Shown: positions 25,822 through 34,307, counted from the first letter of the stretch. The stretch is 64,000 bases of DNA from Micromonospora radicis (GCF_003583405.1 NZ_QXEC01000002.1:1-64000), one strand, 5' to 3'. Program-made: numbers and translations. Notes: generated by a model from the letters alone, not told the origin.

Positions 25822-27365
25822 GCAGCAGCAACCTCGCCCTGATCCTTCAGGGGCGCCGCGTCGACCGAGGCGACGTGCCGGGCCTGTACGGCGAGGACGG
25901 CCGTTCCTGGACGTTCGACGAGATCGACCTGCTGGCCGGCGGTGTCGCCGCCGCACTGCGTGCCGAGGGGGTCGGTGCCGGCGACCGGGTCGCCTGCTAC
26001 CTGACCAACGGACCGGACATCGTGTTCTTCCTCTTCGGCGCGTGGAAGATCGGCGCGGTGCCGGTGACGGTCAGCAGCCTCTACAACTCCGCCGAGCTGG
26101 CCGAATCCGTGGCGAAGACCGCACCGCGGCTGCTGCTGGTCGACGACCGGCGTCCGGAGGTCGTCGCCGGACTCGGCGCCGAGGTGGGCGTACCGGTCCG
26201 CTGTGTCGCCGCACCGCTGGGGGAGATACCGGAGCTGCCCTGGCGGCGCCGGCTGCGGGTGCCGGCCGTCGACGTCGCACCGGAGGCGGAGGCCTGCATC
26301 CTGTTCACCGGGGGGACCACCGGGCGGCCGAAGGCGGTCAGCGTCACCCACGGCGGCACCCGCGACTCGCTCGGCCGGCTGGCTCGGGTGACCACCGGCA
26401 CCGACGCCGAGAACAGCGCCGCGTCCGATGCCCGGCCGAACCTGATCGCGTTGCCGCTGTTCCACAGCGGTGGTCAGCACTCGCTGCTGTTCGCGTACTT
26501 CGTCGGGCGCTCGGCGGTGGTCTGGGAACGGTTCGGCGTCGACCGGCTCGCCGACCTCATGGCGCGCTTCGCGTTCGACAACCTCTTCCTCCTGCCCACC
26601 ATGGTCTTCGACATCGTGCACGCCGACCGCGACCTCCCGTTCGAGGGCGTGAAGTCCGTCCTGGTCGCCGGCCAGGCCATCTCCTGGCCGGTGCGACGCG
26701 CGTTCGAGCAGCGGTACCGGGTGCCCATCCTGGTCAACTACGGGTCGACGGAGGCCGGGCACATCGCCGGCTGGACCGGCCGGGACATGAAGCTCGGCCG
26801 GTGGAAACCCGGCTCCGCCGGCCGGGTCTACCCGGGCGTCGAGCTGGAGATCCGCGACGCCGCCGGCACCGCGCTGCCCGCCGGTGCCGAGGGCGAGGTG
26901 GTGGTCCGCTCGGCGCTGACCAGGGGGTACGTCGACGACGCCGAGGCATCCCGGGAGCTGGTCCGCGATGGCTGGGTGCACACCGGTGACATCGGTTACG
27001 TGGACGACGACGGCGTGCTGTTTCTCGTCGGCCGTAAACGCGACATGATCAAGTGCGGCGGCTTCCAGGTCTGGCCCGAGGAGATCGAGGACGAACTGCG
27101 CGAGCATCCCCTGGTCCGCGACGTCCGGGTGCTCGGCCGTCCCGACGACCGGCTGGGCGAGATCCCGGTGGCCCTGGTGGTCCGCGAGAGCGACGACTCG
27201 ACCCCCGACCCGGTCCTCGCCGACGACATCGTCGCCTTCGCCCGCGACCGGCTGGCGCACTTCAAGGCACCCCGGCGCGTCGAGTTCGTGCCCGCGCTGG
27301 AACGCAGCACCACCGGCAAGACCAGCCGGGCAGCCGCCGCACCGTCGCGGGAGGGTCGGAGCTGA
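25818..27365 (+). CDS. Acyl-CoA synthetase (ANL superfamily), copy 4
   Basis: A 515-residue ligase, with ATP loop LFTGGTTGRPKA (Gly replaces the usual Ser in TSGTT), pocket motif VNYGSTEAGHI, hinge DGWVHTGDIGYVDDDGVLFLVGR and a final RSTTGKTSR with the probable catalytic Lys. It is sandwiched between two LLM oxidoreductases with GTGA and TGATG junctions, so the three are co-translated. It is clearly less similar to copies 1-3 than those are to one another. Substrate unknown. Confidence 0.9.
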   Translation: MSSSNLALILQGRRVDRGDVPGLYGEDGRSWTFDEIDLLAGGVAAALRAEGVGAGDRVACYLTNGPDIVFFLFGAWKIGAVPVTVSSLYNSAELAESVAKTAPRLLLVDDRRPEVVAGLGAEVGVPVRCVAAPLGEIPELPWRRRLRVPAVDVAPEAEACILFTGGTTGRPKAVSVTHGGTRDSLGRLARVTTGTDAENSAASDARPNLIALPLFHSGGQHSLLFAYFVGRSAVVWERFGVDRLADLMARFAFDNLFLLPTMVFDIVHADRDLPFEGVKSVLVAGQAISWPVRRAFEQRYRVPILVNYGSTEAGHIAGWTGRDMKLGRWKPGSAGRVYPGVELEIRDAAGTALPAGAEGEVVVRSALTRGYVDDAEASRELVRDGWVHTGDIGYVDDDGVLFLVGRKRDMIKCGGFQVWPEEIEDELREHPLVRDVRVLGRPDDRLGEIPVALVVRESDDSTPDPVLADDIVAFARDRLAHFKAPRRVEFVPALERSTTGKTSRAAAAPSREGRS

Positions 27366-28357
27366 TGAAGTTCGGCATCATGGCGTCGCACCAGTACCCG
27401 CACGGCGACGATCTCGGGCGGCACCTCAGCGATCTGTTCGGCACCGTCGAACTCGCCGCCGAGCTGGGCTACGACTCGGTCTGGACGATCAACCACTTCC
27501 AGTCCAACCTGGCCACCCCTCAGCCGATCTCGATGCTGGCGAGCCTGATCCCACGCTCGGGTGACATGTTGCTGGGCACCGGCATCCTGCTGCTGCCGAT
27601 GTTCCATCCGGTGCACATCGCCGAGGAGTTCGCCACCCTGGACCACCTCTCCGGCGGGCGGGTGGTGCTCGGCGTCGGTGCCGGCTACCGGGACAACGAG
27701 TTCGCCGCGTTCGGCATCGACCCGCAGAGCCGCTTCCGCCGCTTCGACGAGAGCCTGCGGCTGATCCGGGCGCTCTGGAGCGGCGAGTCCGTCACCCGCG
27801 ACGGCGAGTTCTATCCCCAGACCGGGGCGACCATCGGCGTACGGCCGCTGACCCCGGGCGGCCCACCGATCTGGATCGGCGCGGGCGGCAAGAAGGCCGT
27901 CCGCCGCGCCGCCCGGCTCGGCGACGCCTGGTATGCGCCCGGCAACTCGCCGAGCCGCAGATTCCTGCCGGAGCATCTCGCCGTCTACGACGAGGCGTTG
28001 GCCGAGTACGGCCGCGACCCGGCCTCGGTGCAACGGCCCGTCGGCGTCGAGCTGTACTGCGCGCCGAGCACCGAGCAGGCCGTCGAGGAGGCGTTGCCAC
28101 ACGCCCGCGCCGAGTACGCCACCTACGCCGAGTATCCGGCGTTGCGCTGGCAGCGGGACCGCTTCGACGAACTGGTCCGCAACACGCTGCTGCTGGGCTC
28201 GCCCGAGTTCCTCGTCGAGCGCATCACCGCCCTGCGTGACCTGGGGTTCGACCACCTGATCTTCCGTCCCGGCTGGCTCGGCATGCCGACCGATCGACTG
28301 CGCGCCTCACTGCGGCTGTTCGCCACCGAGGTGTTCCCCGCCTTCCGTACCACCTGA
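27365..28357 (+). CDS. LLM-class flavin-dependent oxidoreductase, copy 3
   Basis: A 330-residue luciferase-like protein. MKFGIMASHQYPHGDDLGRHL at the start, then LGYDSVWTINHFQSNLATPQP, GTGILLLPMFHPVHIAEEFATLDHLSGGRVVLGVGAGYR. It is closely related to copy 4 (29353) along its whole length, including the QYxxGDDLGRxL start, so these two are recent tandem duplicates separated by a crotonase gene. The stop of the ligase overlaps its ATG. Confidence 0.9.
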   Translation: MKFGIMASHQYPHGDDLGRHLSDLFGTVELAAELGYDSVWTINHFQSNLATPQPISMLASLIPRSGDMLLGTGILLLPMFHPVHIAEEFATLDHLSGGRVVLGVGAGYRDNEFAAFGIDPQSRFRRFDESLRLIRALWSGESVTRDGEFYPQTGATIGVRPLTPGGPPIWIGAGGKKAVRRAARLGDAWYAPGNSPSRRFLPEHLAVYDEALAEYGRDPASVQRPVGVELYCAPSTEQAVEEALPHARAEYATYAEYPALRWQRDRFDELVRNTLLLGSPEFLVERITALRDLGFDHLIFRPGWLGMPTDRLRASLRLFATEVFPAFRTT

Positions 28358-28372
28358 CCCTAAGGAACCGCC

Positions 28373-29344
28373 GTGAAGAAGACCGAAGCCGAGTTGCTGG
28401 CCGACCAGTGGGACGTCGACAACATGGAGGTCGACCCCGAGGTCCTCGCGAAGTACGTCCGGTACGACGTCGACGAGCAGCGGTCCGTCGCGACCATCAC
28501 CTTCGACCGTCCCGAGCGACTCAACGCCATCCCGGTGGCGGCCTTCGAGCGCGTCGGTGACCTGGTCCGCGAGGCCGAGACCGACGACCGGGTCAAGGTC
28601 ATCGTCTTCAAGGGGGAGGGCGAGCACTTCGGTACCGGCGCCGACGCCGCCGAACTCGGCCACTACATCGGCTACCGCTCCGGTACGGACAAGGCGTCGC
28701 GGCGCCGGCCGGCGCAGCGGCAGCGGATCCTGCCCGACCGCAACGTCCTCAGCTCCGGCTTCACCCGACCGATCATCGAGTCGCTGAAGGCGACCATCTG
28801 CCAGGTCCAGGGGTACTGCTACGGCGGTCACTTCCAGATCGCGCTCTCGGCCGACATCGTGATCGCCAGCCCCGACGCCCGGTTCACCCATCCGGCCTTC
28901 CGGTACCTCGGTCCGGCGCCGCAGGACATGTACCACTGGATCGAGAAGGTCGGCCTGACCACCATGAAGGACGTCATGCTCACCATGCGGGCCATCGGCG
29001 CCGAGGAGGGTGAGCGCAAGGGCCTGGTCACCAAGGTCGTCGAGCGCGAGGAGTTGTCGCGCTGGGTCGACGACTACGCCGACGCCATCGCGGTCATGCC
29101 GCTGGACTCCCTGATGATGGGCAAGTCGATGATGCAGCTGGTGATGGAGGCCCGGGGCAAGGGGCTCGGCGCGATGACCGGGTGGGTCGGCCACGGCTGG
29201 GCCACCAACGTCAGTTTCGAGGACGGTGACTGGAACTTCCTCAAGGAACGCCGGGAGAAGGGCATCCGCCAGGCGCTGGCCGACCGGGACCGGTTGGTCG
29301 CCCCGTACTTCCGGCTCAGCGACACCCGGTCGCGCGAGCAGTAG
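28373..29344 (+). CDS. Enoyl-CoA hydratase/isomerase family protein with altered active site
   Basis: A 323-residue crotonase-fold protein, longer than the usual 260 because of an N-terminal 35-residue extension and an insert. The oxyanion-hole segment is GEGEHFGTGADAAELG. Aligned to rat enoyl-CoA hydratase, the two catalytic Glu positions are Gln (GGHFQIAL for GGGCELAM) and Ala (HPAFRYLG for QPEILLG). Simple hydration is therefore unlikely; C-C bond hydrolysis or dehalogenase- or synthase-like chemistry is known in such crotonases. The GTG follows TAAGGA. It lies between the duplicated LLM genes in the same operon. Confidence 0.88.
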   Translation: MKKTEAELLADQWDVDNMEVDPEVLAKYVRYDVDEQRSVATITFDRPERLNAIPVAAFERVGDLVREAETDDRVKVIVFKGEGEHFGTGADAAELGHYIGYRSGTDKASRRRPAQRQRILPDRNVLSSGFTRPIIESLKATICQVQGYCYGGHFQIALSADIVIASPDARFTHPAFRYLGPAPQDMYHWIEKVGLTTMKDVMLTMRAIGAEEGERKGLVTKVVEREELSRWVDDYADAIAVMPLDSLMMGKSMMQLVMEARGKGLGAMTGWVGHGWATNVSFEDGDWNFLKERREKGIRQALADRDRLVAPYFRLSDTRSREQ

Positions 29345-29352
29345 GCGCGGCC

Positions 29353-30336
29353 GTGAAGTTCGGGATCCTGCTCGACCACCAGTACGCCGACGGCGACGAC
29401 CTGGGCCGGCGGCTCGGTGAGACCGTCGAGTACGTCCAGCACATCCGCGACCTGGGCTACGACTCGGTCTTCGGCATCCACCACTACCTGTCGTCGCTGC
29501 GTACGCCGCAACCACTGCCACTGCTGAGCCGGCTCATCGACCACTCGGGCACCATGCAGCTGGGCACCGGGATCCTCATCCTGCCGCTGGGGCATCCGGT
29601 GCACTGGGCCGAGGAGATCGCCACCATCGACCAGATGTCCGGCGGCCGGTTCGTGCTCGGCATCGGCTCGGGCTACCGCGACGTGGAGTTCGCCTCGTTC
29701 GGCATCGAGCGGCGTACCCGGGTGTCCCGGATGAACGAGGCGCTCGCGGTGATGCAGCGGCTGTGGACCGGCGAGACCGTGCGCCACGAGGGTCGCCACT
29801 TCACGCTCGACGGGGTGCGGTGCAGCGTACTGCCCGTGCAACAGCCGCATCCGCCGGTCTGGGTGGGTGCCAACGGCCCGACCGGCATCGCCCGGATCGC
29901 CCGCCAGGGGCTGCCGTGGCTGGCCCCGTCCAACGTTCGGCGCAACTGGGCGGTCGGCAACCTGACCGACTACCGCGAGATCCGCGCCGCGGCCGGCTTC
30001 GACGAGCGGGACGCGGTCTTCCCGGTCCACCGTGACCTGTGCGTCGCCGACTCGTTCGACGCCGCGTACGCGATGGCGGGGGAGGCGGTCCGCCGCTCGT
30101 ACGGCGAGTACGTGCAGTACGGGATGGACTTCTTCGAGTCGCAGTGGGAGGCCATCAAGGAGCGGGCGTTGTTCTTCGGCTCCCCCGACGAGATCGCCGC
30201 GAAGGTCCAGGACTTCGCCGACGCCGGCTTCAACCACTTCGTGTTCCGTGCCCAGTGGCTCGGCCTGCCGATCGAGCGGTCGATGCAGATCGTCGAACGG
30301 TTCGCCCGCGAGGTCATGCCGAGGTTCCGGACATGA
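29353..30336 (+). CDS. LLM-class flavin-dependent oxidoreductase, copy 4
   Basis: A 327-residue luciferase-like protein starting MKFGILLDHQYADGDDLGRRL, with LGYDSVFGIHHYLSSLRTPQP, LPLGHPVHWAEEIATIDQMSGGRFVLGIGSGYR and a C-terminal block HFVFRAQWLGLPIERSMQIVERFAREVMPRFRT. It is a tandem paralogue of copy 3. The GTG start is 8 bases after the crotonase stop. The small VOC gene that follows overlaps it by 4 bases. Confidence 0.9.
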   Translation: MKFGILLDHQYADGDDLGRRLGETVEYVQHIRDLGYDSVFGIHHYLSSLRTPQPLPLLSRLIDHSGTMQLGTGILILPLGHPVHWAEEIATIDQMSGGRFVLGIGSGYRDVEFASFGIERRTRVSRMNEALAVMQRLWTGETVRHEGRHFTLDGVRCSVLPVQQPHPPVWVGANGPTGIARIARQGLPWLAPSNVRRNWAVGNLTDYREIRAAAGFDERDAVFPVHRDLCVADSFDAAYAMAGEAVRRSYGEYVQYGMDFFESQWEAIKERALFFGSPDEIAAKVQDFADAGFNHFVFRAQWLGLPIERSMQIVERFAREVMPRFRT

Positions 30337-30668
30337 GGATCGGGCACCTGATCGTCCCCGCCGACGACCTCGACGCGCAGATCGACTTCTATGCCGGCCT
30401 CGGGCTGACGGTGAAGTTCCGGGACGGCGACCGGTACGCCGCGCTCACCGACGGCAGGGTGACGATCGGCCTGGCCGACGCCACGCAGCAGCCGGTGGCG
30501 GGTCGCGTCCTGCTCAGTGTCGAGGTCGACGACCTCGACGCCGCCGTACAGCGCTCGGTCGAGGCCGGCGCGACGGCGACGCCGGCCGTGGTCGGCCCGC
30601 ACGAGCGACGCGCGGTGATCGTCGACCCTGCCGGCAACCCGGTCGTGCTCTACGAACGGCTGGCCTGA
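30333..30668 (+). CDS. Small VOC family protein
   Basis: A 111-residue single VOC module beginning MRIGHLIVPADDLDAQIDFYAGLGL and ending DPAGNPVVLYERLA. The ATG at 30333 overlaps the LLM stop (ATGA), and the protein then has exactly the length of a minimal glyoxalase/bleomycin-resistance fold. Metal-ligand His and Glu positions are present at both ends. It may act on a labile LLM product, for example as an isomerase or hydrolase, but this is only contextual. Confidence 0.82.
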   Translation: MRIGHLIVPADDLDAQIDFYAGLGLTVKFRDGDRYAALTDGRVTIGLADATQQPVAGRVLLSVEVDDLDAAVQRSVEAGATATPAVVGPHERRAVIVDPAGNPVVLYERLA

Positions 30669-30703
30669 CCCATCCGCGGTGGCCGCGGGACAAGGAGAGC
30701 AAC

Positions 30704-31366
30704 ATGGCAGTCAGCGACACGCTGGCCGACAAGACCGTCGCCGTGCTCGGCGGGACCGGTCCGCAGGGGCGCGGGCTGGCGGCCCGGTTCGCCGCCGCCG
30801 GAATCGACGTCGTGCTGGGCTCACGCGCCCCCGACCGGGCCGAGGCGACGGCCGCCGCGCTGCCCGGCCAGGTACGCGGCATGTCGAACGCCGATGCCGC
30901 CCGCGCCGCCGACATCGTCCTGGTGGTCGTACCGTGGGAGGGGCACGCCGACCTGCTCACCGAGCTGGCCCCGGCGCTGGCCGGGAAGATCGTGGTCGAC
31001 TGCGTGAACCCGTTGGGCTTCGACCGGCAGGGGGCGTACGCCCTCGTCGTCGAGGAGGGGTCGGCCGCCCAGCAGGCGGCGCGGATCCTGACCGACTCGA
31101 CCGTCGTCGCCGCGTTCCACCATGTCTCGGCGGTGCTGCTGGAGGATCCGAGCGTCGAGCAGGTCGACACCGACGTGCTGGTCCTGGGCGACGACCGCCC
31201 GGCGACGCAACTCGTCCAAGACCTTGCCTCGGCGATCCCCGGGGTGCGTGGCATCTACGGCGGTCGGCTGCGCAACGCACCTCAGGTGGAGGCACTGACC
31301 GCCAACCTCATCTCGGTCAACCGGCGCTACAAGGCCCACGCGGGCCTGCGCGTCACCGACATCTGA
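30704..31366 (+). CDS. npdG: NADPH-dependent F420 reductase (FNO-like)
   Basis: A 220-residue protein of the F420H2:NADP oxidoreductase family, which passes hydride between NADPH and coenzyme F420 in the cytoplasm. The Rossmann loop is GGTGPQGRG (residues about 16-24), followed by a NADP-type GSRAPDRA. The blocks VVVPWEGHADLL, VDCVNPLGFD and NRRYKAHAGLRVTDI are typical of the family ending. The ATG is supported by AAGGAGAG. Its place in the LLM operon suggests that at least one of the LLM enzymes is F420-dependent and needs local F420H2. Family assignment is good; direction of electron flow is inferred. Confidence 0.85.
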   Translation: MAVSDTLADKTVAVLGGTGPQGRGLAARFAAAGIDVVLGSRAPDRAEATAAALPGQVRGMSNADAARAADIVLVVVPWEGHADLLTELAPALAGKIVVDCVNPLGFDRQGAYALVVEEGSAAQQAARILTDSTVVAAFHHVSAVLLEDPSVEQVDTDVLVLGDDRPATQLVQDLASAIPGVRGIYGGRLRNAPQVEALTANLISVNRRYKAHAGLRVTDI

Positions 31367-31387
31367 GCCGGTACGAGGAGCACATCG

Positions 31388-32149
31388 ATGGAACTCTCCC
31401 GAACCGCCGCCGTGGTCACCGGTGCCGCGTCCGGCCTCGGCGCGGCTACGGCCGCCGTGCTGGCCGGTCAGGGCGTCACCGTGTACGGCTTCGATCTCCA
31501 GCCCGCCATCGACGCCGTACCCGCGGCGGCGGACGGGGTGCGCTACCTCGCCGTCGACGTGACCGACCCGGCGGCGGTCCGTGCCGCGATGGCCCGCGCG
31601 GCCGGCGGACCCGAACCCCTGCGTACCGTCGTAAACTGCGCCGGGATCGCCCCATCGGAGCGGATCCTCGGCCGGCGGGGTGTGCACGACCTCGACCGGT
31701 ACGCCTCGGTCGTGCGGGTCAACCTGATCGGCACCTTCACCGTCATGGCGCTCGCCGCCGAACGCATCGCGGAGACCGAACCGGATGCCCACGGTCAGCG
31801 TGGCGTCGTCGTCAACACCGCCTCGGTCGCCGCCTACGAGGGGCAGATCGGTCAGGCGGCATACGCCTCGGCCAAGGGCGGTGTGGTGGCGCTCACCCTG
31901 CCGGCCGCCCGCGACCTGGCCCAGCACGGCATCCGGGTGATGGCGATCGCGCCCGGCGTCATGCTCACCCCGATGATGGAGACCGTCTCCGCGGAGTTCC
32001 ACGCCAATCTGGCGGCCGGCGTGCCGTTCCCGAGTCGGCTCGGCGCCCCGGGCGAGTACGCGGCGTTGGTGCTGTCCATCCTCGGCAACGACTACCTCAA
32101 CGGCGACGTCATCCGTCTCGACGGGGCGCTCCGGATGCCGCCACGCTGA
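31388..32149 (+). CDS. SDR oxidoreductase, HSD10-like 3-hydroxyacyl-CoA dehydrogenase
   Basis: A 253-residue classical SDR. NAD loop TGAASGLG, D-type cofactor residue in YGFDLQ (NAD preference), VNCAGIA, catalytic Ser in NTASVAAYEGQIGQ and YASAK. The sequence is close to 17-beta-HSD type 10/3-hydroxy-2-methylbutyryl-CoA dehydrogenases, which oxidise branched or cyclic (S)-3-hydroxyacyl-CoAs. It follows the F420 reductase by 21 bases and is the last gene of the LLM operon, before the hairpin at 32231. Confidence 0.88.
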   Translation: MELSRTAAVVTGAASGLGAATAAVLAGQGVTVYGFDLQPAIDAVPAAADGVRYLAVDVTDPAAVRAAMARAAGGPEPLRTVVNCAGIAPSERILGRRGVHDLDRYASVVRVNLIGTFTVMALAAERIAETEPDAHGQRGVVVNTASVAAYEGQIGQAAYASAKGGVVALTLPAARDLAQHGIRVMAIAPGVMLTPMMETVSAEFHANLAAGVPFPSRLGAPGEYAALVLSILGNDYLNGDVIRLDGALRMPPR

Positions 32150-32230
32150 ACCGGTCCGGGTGGTGACCGACGCACGGCCGACGCGGGTCGCGGCGGGGGT
32201 GGACGTCGGCGCAGCGGCACCGCACCGAGT

Positions 32231-32266
32231 CGGCTGCCGTGACCCTGGGAGGGGCCACGGCAGCCG
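32231..32266 (+). terminator. Stem-loop terminator closing the LLM operon
   Basis: Perfect 11-bp arms (CGGCTGCCGTG and CACGGCAGCCG) with a 14-base loop, 82 bases after the SDR stop. It also lies at the 3' side of the leftward toxin remnant, so it could work in both directions. Confidence 0.65.
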
Positions 32267-32281
32267 ATCCGGGCGTGGGTC

Positions 32282-33105
32282 CTACCCGGCGGGCGAGATC
32301 TTGAGCAGCGTCACCGCCGGTTGCCTGACCGGCGCGGCGGCGGGGGTGCCGTCCAGGTTGTACTCCTTGAGGCTGACCTGGACGTTCTCGCTGTTGCCGC
32401 CGGCGAACGTGCCGCCGACGGTGCCGCCGTACCGGGCGCCGCTGCGGTAGACGAACTCGCCGATCAGCGTGTACGGCACCCGGATGTTCGCGTGGGTGAC
32501 CGCGACGGTCGCCTCGACGACCGACCTGGCCGGTACGACCACGGGCTGCCGCCAGGAGACGGTACGGGCCCGGGCGGTGGAGCCGTTCTGGGTGTAGCTG
32601 AACGAGCCCTCGGCCGAGACCGTCACCTTGCCCTCGACGAAGATCGGAATTCCGGTGCTGATGTTGGTGGAGACCGAGACCTTGACGCCGCTGGTGTCCG
32701 ACCAGCCCTCGGTGTCCGTGACGGTCCTCGAACCGCTGATCTCGGTGGTCTGCGCCAGCGTGGTGTCGTTCCGGTTCGTGACCCGGTCCAGTTGCTGCAG
32801 GGACGATGGCCGTTGGCGACCATCGTCCGGGCCAGGACGCCGTCGATGCTGATGTTGACGGTCAGCGCGGTGGTCGGCGCGTCGTCGGCCGTCCAACCCC
32901 AGAGGTGCACGCCGGACGGGAAGGCGTCCCGATGGCGTACCTCTCCGGTGCAAACCTCGCCGGGCTCAGCATCGAACGGTGCACAGTCACGGGATTCCGG
33001 TTCACCGGTGCCGTGCTGCGCTCCTGCGACCTCGGTGACCTGGACCTGGGGTCGGCAGCCCGTGGGCGGAGCGGGGAGCGTCGGCCGGGATGCCCGTTGT
33101 TCAAC
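32282..33105 (-). pseudogene. Aerolysin/ETX-MTX2-like pore-forming toxin gene, frameshifted remnant
   Basis: Reading leftward, the C-terminal part (about 32282-32805) encodes an aerolysin-type beta-strand domain: alternating Ser/Thr-rich strands such as RTVTDTEGWSDTSGVKVSVS, a GIPIFVEGKVTVSAEGSFSY segment and a VVVPARSVVEATVAVTHANI strand are hallmarks of ETX/MTX2 proteins. The preceding part (VHLWGWTADDAPTTALTVNI and upstream) continues in a different frame, and the two join only across a one-base shift near 32804-32811. The upstream frame runs back to a TAA at 33106-33108 with no plausible ATG or signal peptide. The gene is therefore broken twice, or once plus a sequencing error. Secreted origin is assumed. 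Confidence 0.65.
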
Positions 33106-33131
33106 TTATTCATGACGGGCGTCAGAATTTC

Positions 33132-33159
33132 TTGACATCCGGTGCTGGGTGGCTAACCA
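33132..33159 (+). promoter_or_regulatory. Putative sigma-70-type promoter of the NMT1/SsuA-type transporter
   Basis: TTGACA at 33132-33137 and TAACCA at 33154-33159 are separated by 16 bases. This predicts transcription from about 33166, with a leader of about 100 bases before the lipoprotein gene. Confidence 0.5.
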
Positions 33160-33269
33160 TGGCCAACACAGCGGCGTGCCCCCCCACGCAGCAGTAGTTC
33201 ACCTGCATGTTCGAGGCATCCGCCGGTTTCTGACGCACCCACCACCCCCGCCCAGGAAGGGCCTCGTCA

Positions 33270-34241
33270 ATGAAGAAGGTCATCGCCCTCGGGTTGATCG
33301 CCGCTACCGCGATCGCTCTCACTGGATGTACTGACTCCGATGCGTCCCCGTCCGACGCGAACGACGGCGACCTGCGCCAGGTCCGGGTCGCAGCCCTGCC
33401 CATCACCGAGACCGCCGCGCTGTGGGGCGGCATCAAGGCGGGCATCTTCGCCGAGCGTGGACTCAGCGTAGAGGTGCTGCCCGCCCAGGGCGGCGCGCAG
33501 GCCATTCCGGCGCTGCTCAACGGTGACATCGACTTCGCGATCGGCCAGCCGTTCGGTCCGTTCCGGGCCGACCTGCAGGATCTCGGCGTCATCATGATCG
33601 GTAACTACGCCTCCTCCTACGCCGACGGCGACGACATCAACGCCGTGGTGGCCTCGGCGAAGTCCGGCATCACCCGGCCCGCCGAGCTGGCGGGCCGCCG
33701 GGTCGCGGTGAACAGCCTGGGCGCGGCCGGCGACGTGACGATCATGGCGGCGGTGGAGAAGGACGGCGGCGACCCGTCCACCATCAAGTTCGTCGAGGTC
33801 GCCTTCCCGGACGCCCCGGCCCAGCTGGAGGCCGGCAACATCGACGCCGCCTGGGTGCCGGAGCCGTTCGTCACCCAGCTGCGCAGCCGTGGTGACACCT
33901 TCATCGTGGCGCCCTACCAGGCGGTCGTGCCGGGCCTCGCCACGCTCACCACGATCACCACCAAGGAGCGGACGGAGTCCGACGCGAAGCTCGTCGAGGA
34001 CTTCTCGGCGGCGATGAAGGAGACGCTCCAGTGGGCCCAGGACCCCGCCAACGAGGCGGCCGTCCGGCAGGCCATCAAGGACAACCTGCAGCTGCCGGAG
34101 CCGGTGGCGGATTCGGTGAAGCTCCCGGCGTTCGGCTGGGACCTGGACAGGACGAGCCTGCAGACGCTCGCGGAACTCGCCCAGAAGTACCGCGTGCTCG
34201 ACCAGCAGCCGAACTTCGACCGTCTCATCCAGCAGCAGTAG
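33270..34241 (+). CDS. ABC transporter substrate-binding lipoprotein, NMT1/SsuA-type
   Basis: A 323-residue lipoprotein. The signal ends in the lipobox LTGC with Cys20 lipidated. The mature protein begins with VRVAALPITETAALWGGIKAGIFAERGLSVEV, the standard NMT1/SsuA/TauA opening, and DIDFAIGQP and AAWVPEPFVTQL are family landmarks. Such proteins bind sulfonates, nitrate, pyrimidines, phthalate and related small anions. Good ribosome site (AGGAAGG). Followed by two permeases and an ATPase, so it is a complete importer. The PaaX regulator and CoA ligase downstream suggest an aromatic or similar carboxylate, which is inference. Confidence 0.9.
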   Translation: MKKVIALGLIAATAIALTGCTDSDASPSDANDGDLRQVRVAALPITETAALWGGIKAGIFAERGLSVEVLPAQGGAQAIPALLNGDIDFAIGQPFGPFRADLQDLGVIMIGNYASSYADGDDINAVVASAKSGITRPAELAGRRVAVNSLGAAGDVTIMAAVEKDGGDPSTIKFVEVAFPDAPAQLEAGNIDAAWVPEPFVTQLRSRGDTFIVAPYQAVVPGLATLTTITTKERTESDAKLVEDFSAAMKETLQWAQDPANEAAVRQAIKDNLQLPEPVADSVKLPAFGWDLDRTSLQTLAELAQKYRVLDQQPNFDRLIQQQ

Positions 34242-34307
34242 CAGGCGCGGCCACGCCCTTCCCGGCGACCGGGGAGGGCGTCGCCGCCGCGCGACCACGG
34301 GAGTGAC

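Noticed and set aside
32932..33135. Plus-strand frame that reads like pentapeptide repeats (SGANL AGLSI ERCTV)
   Set aside because: It lies antisense to the toxin remnant, whose minus-strand residues (DAFPSGVHLWGW and upstream) are more protein-like; no ribosome site supports it, so I treat it as a shadow.
33149..33334. Small plus-strand frame of 61 codons at the start of the NMT1/SsuA-type lipoprotein gene
   Set aside because: It overlaps the lipoprotein start in another frame and shows no family features.
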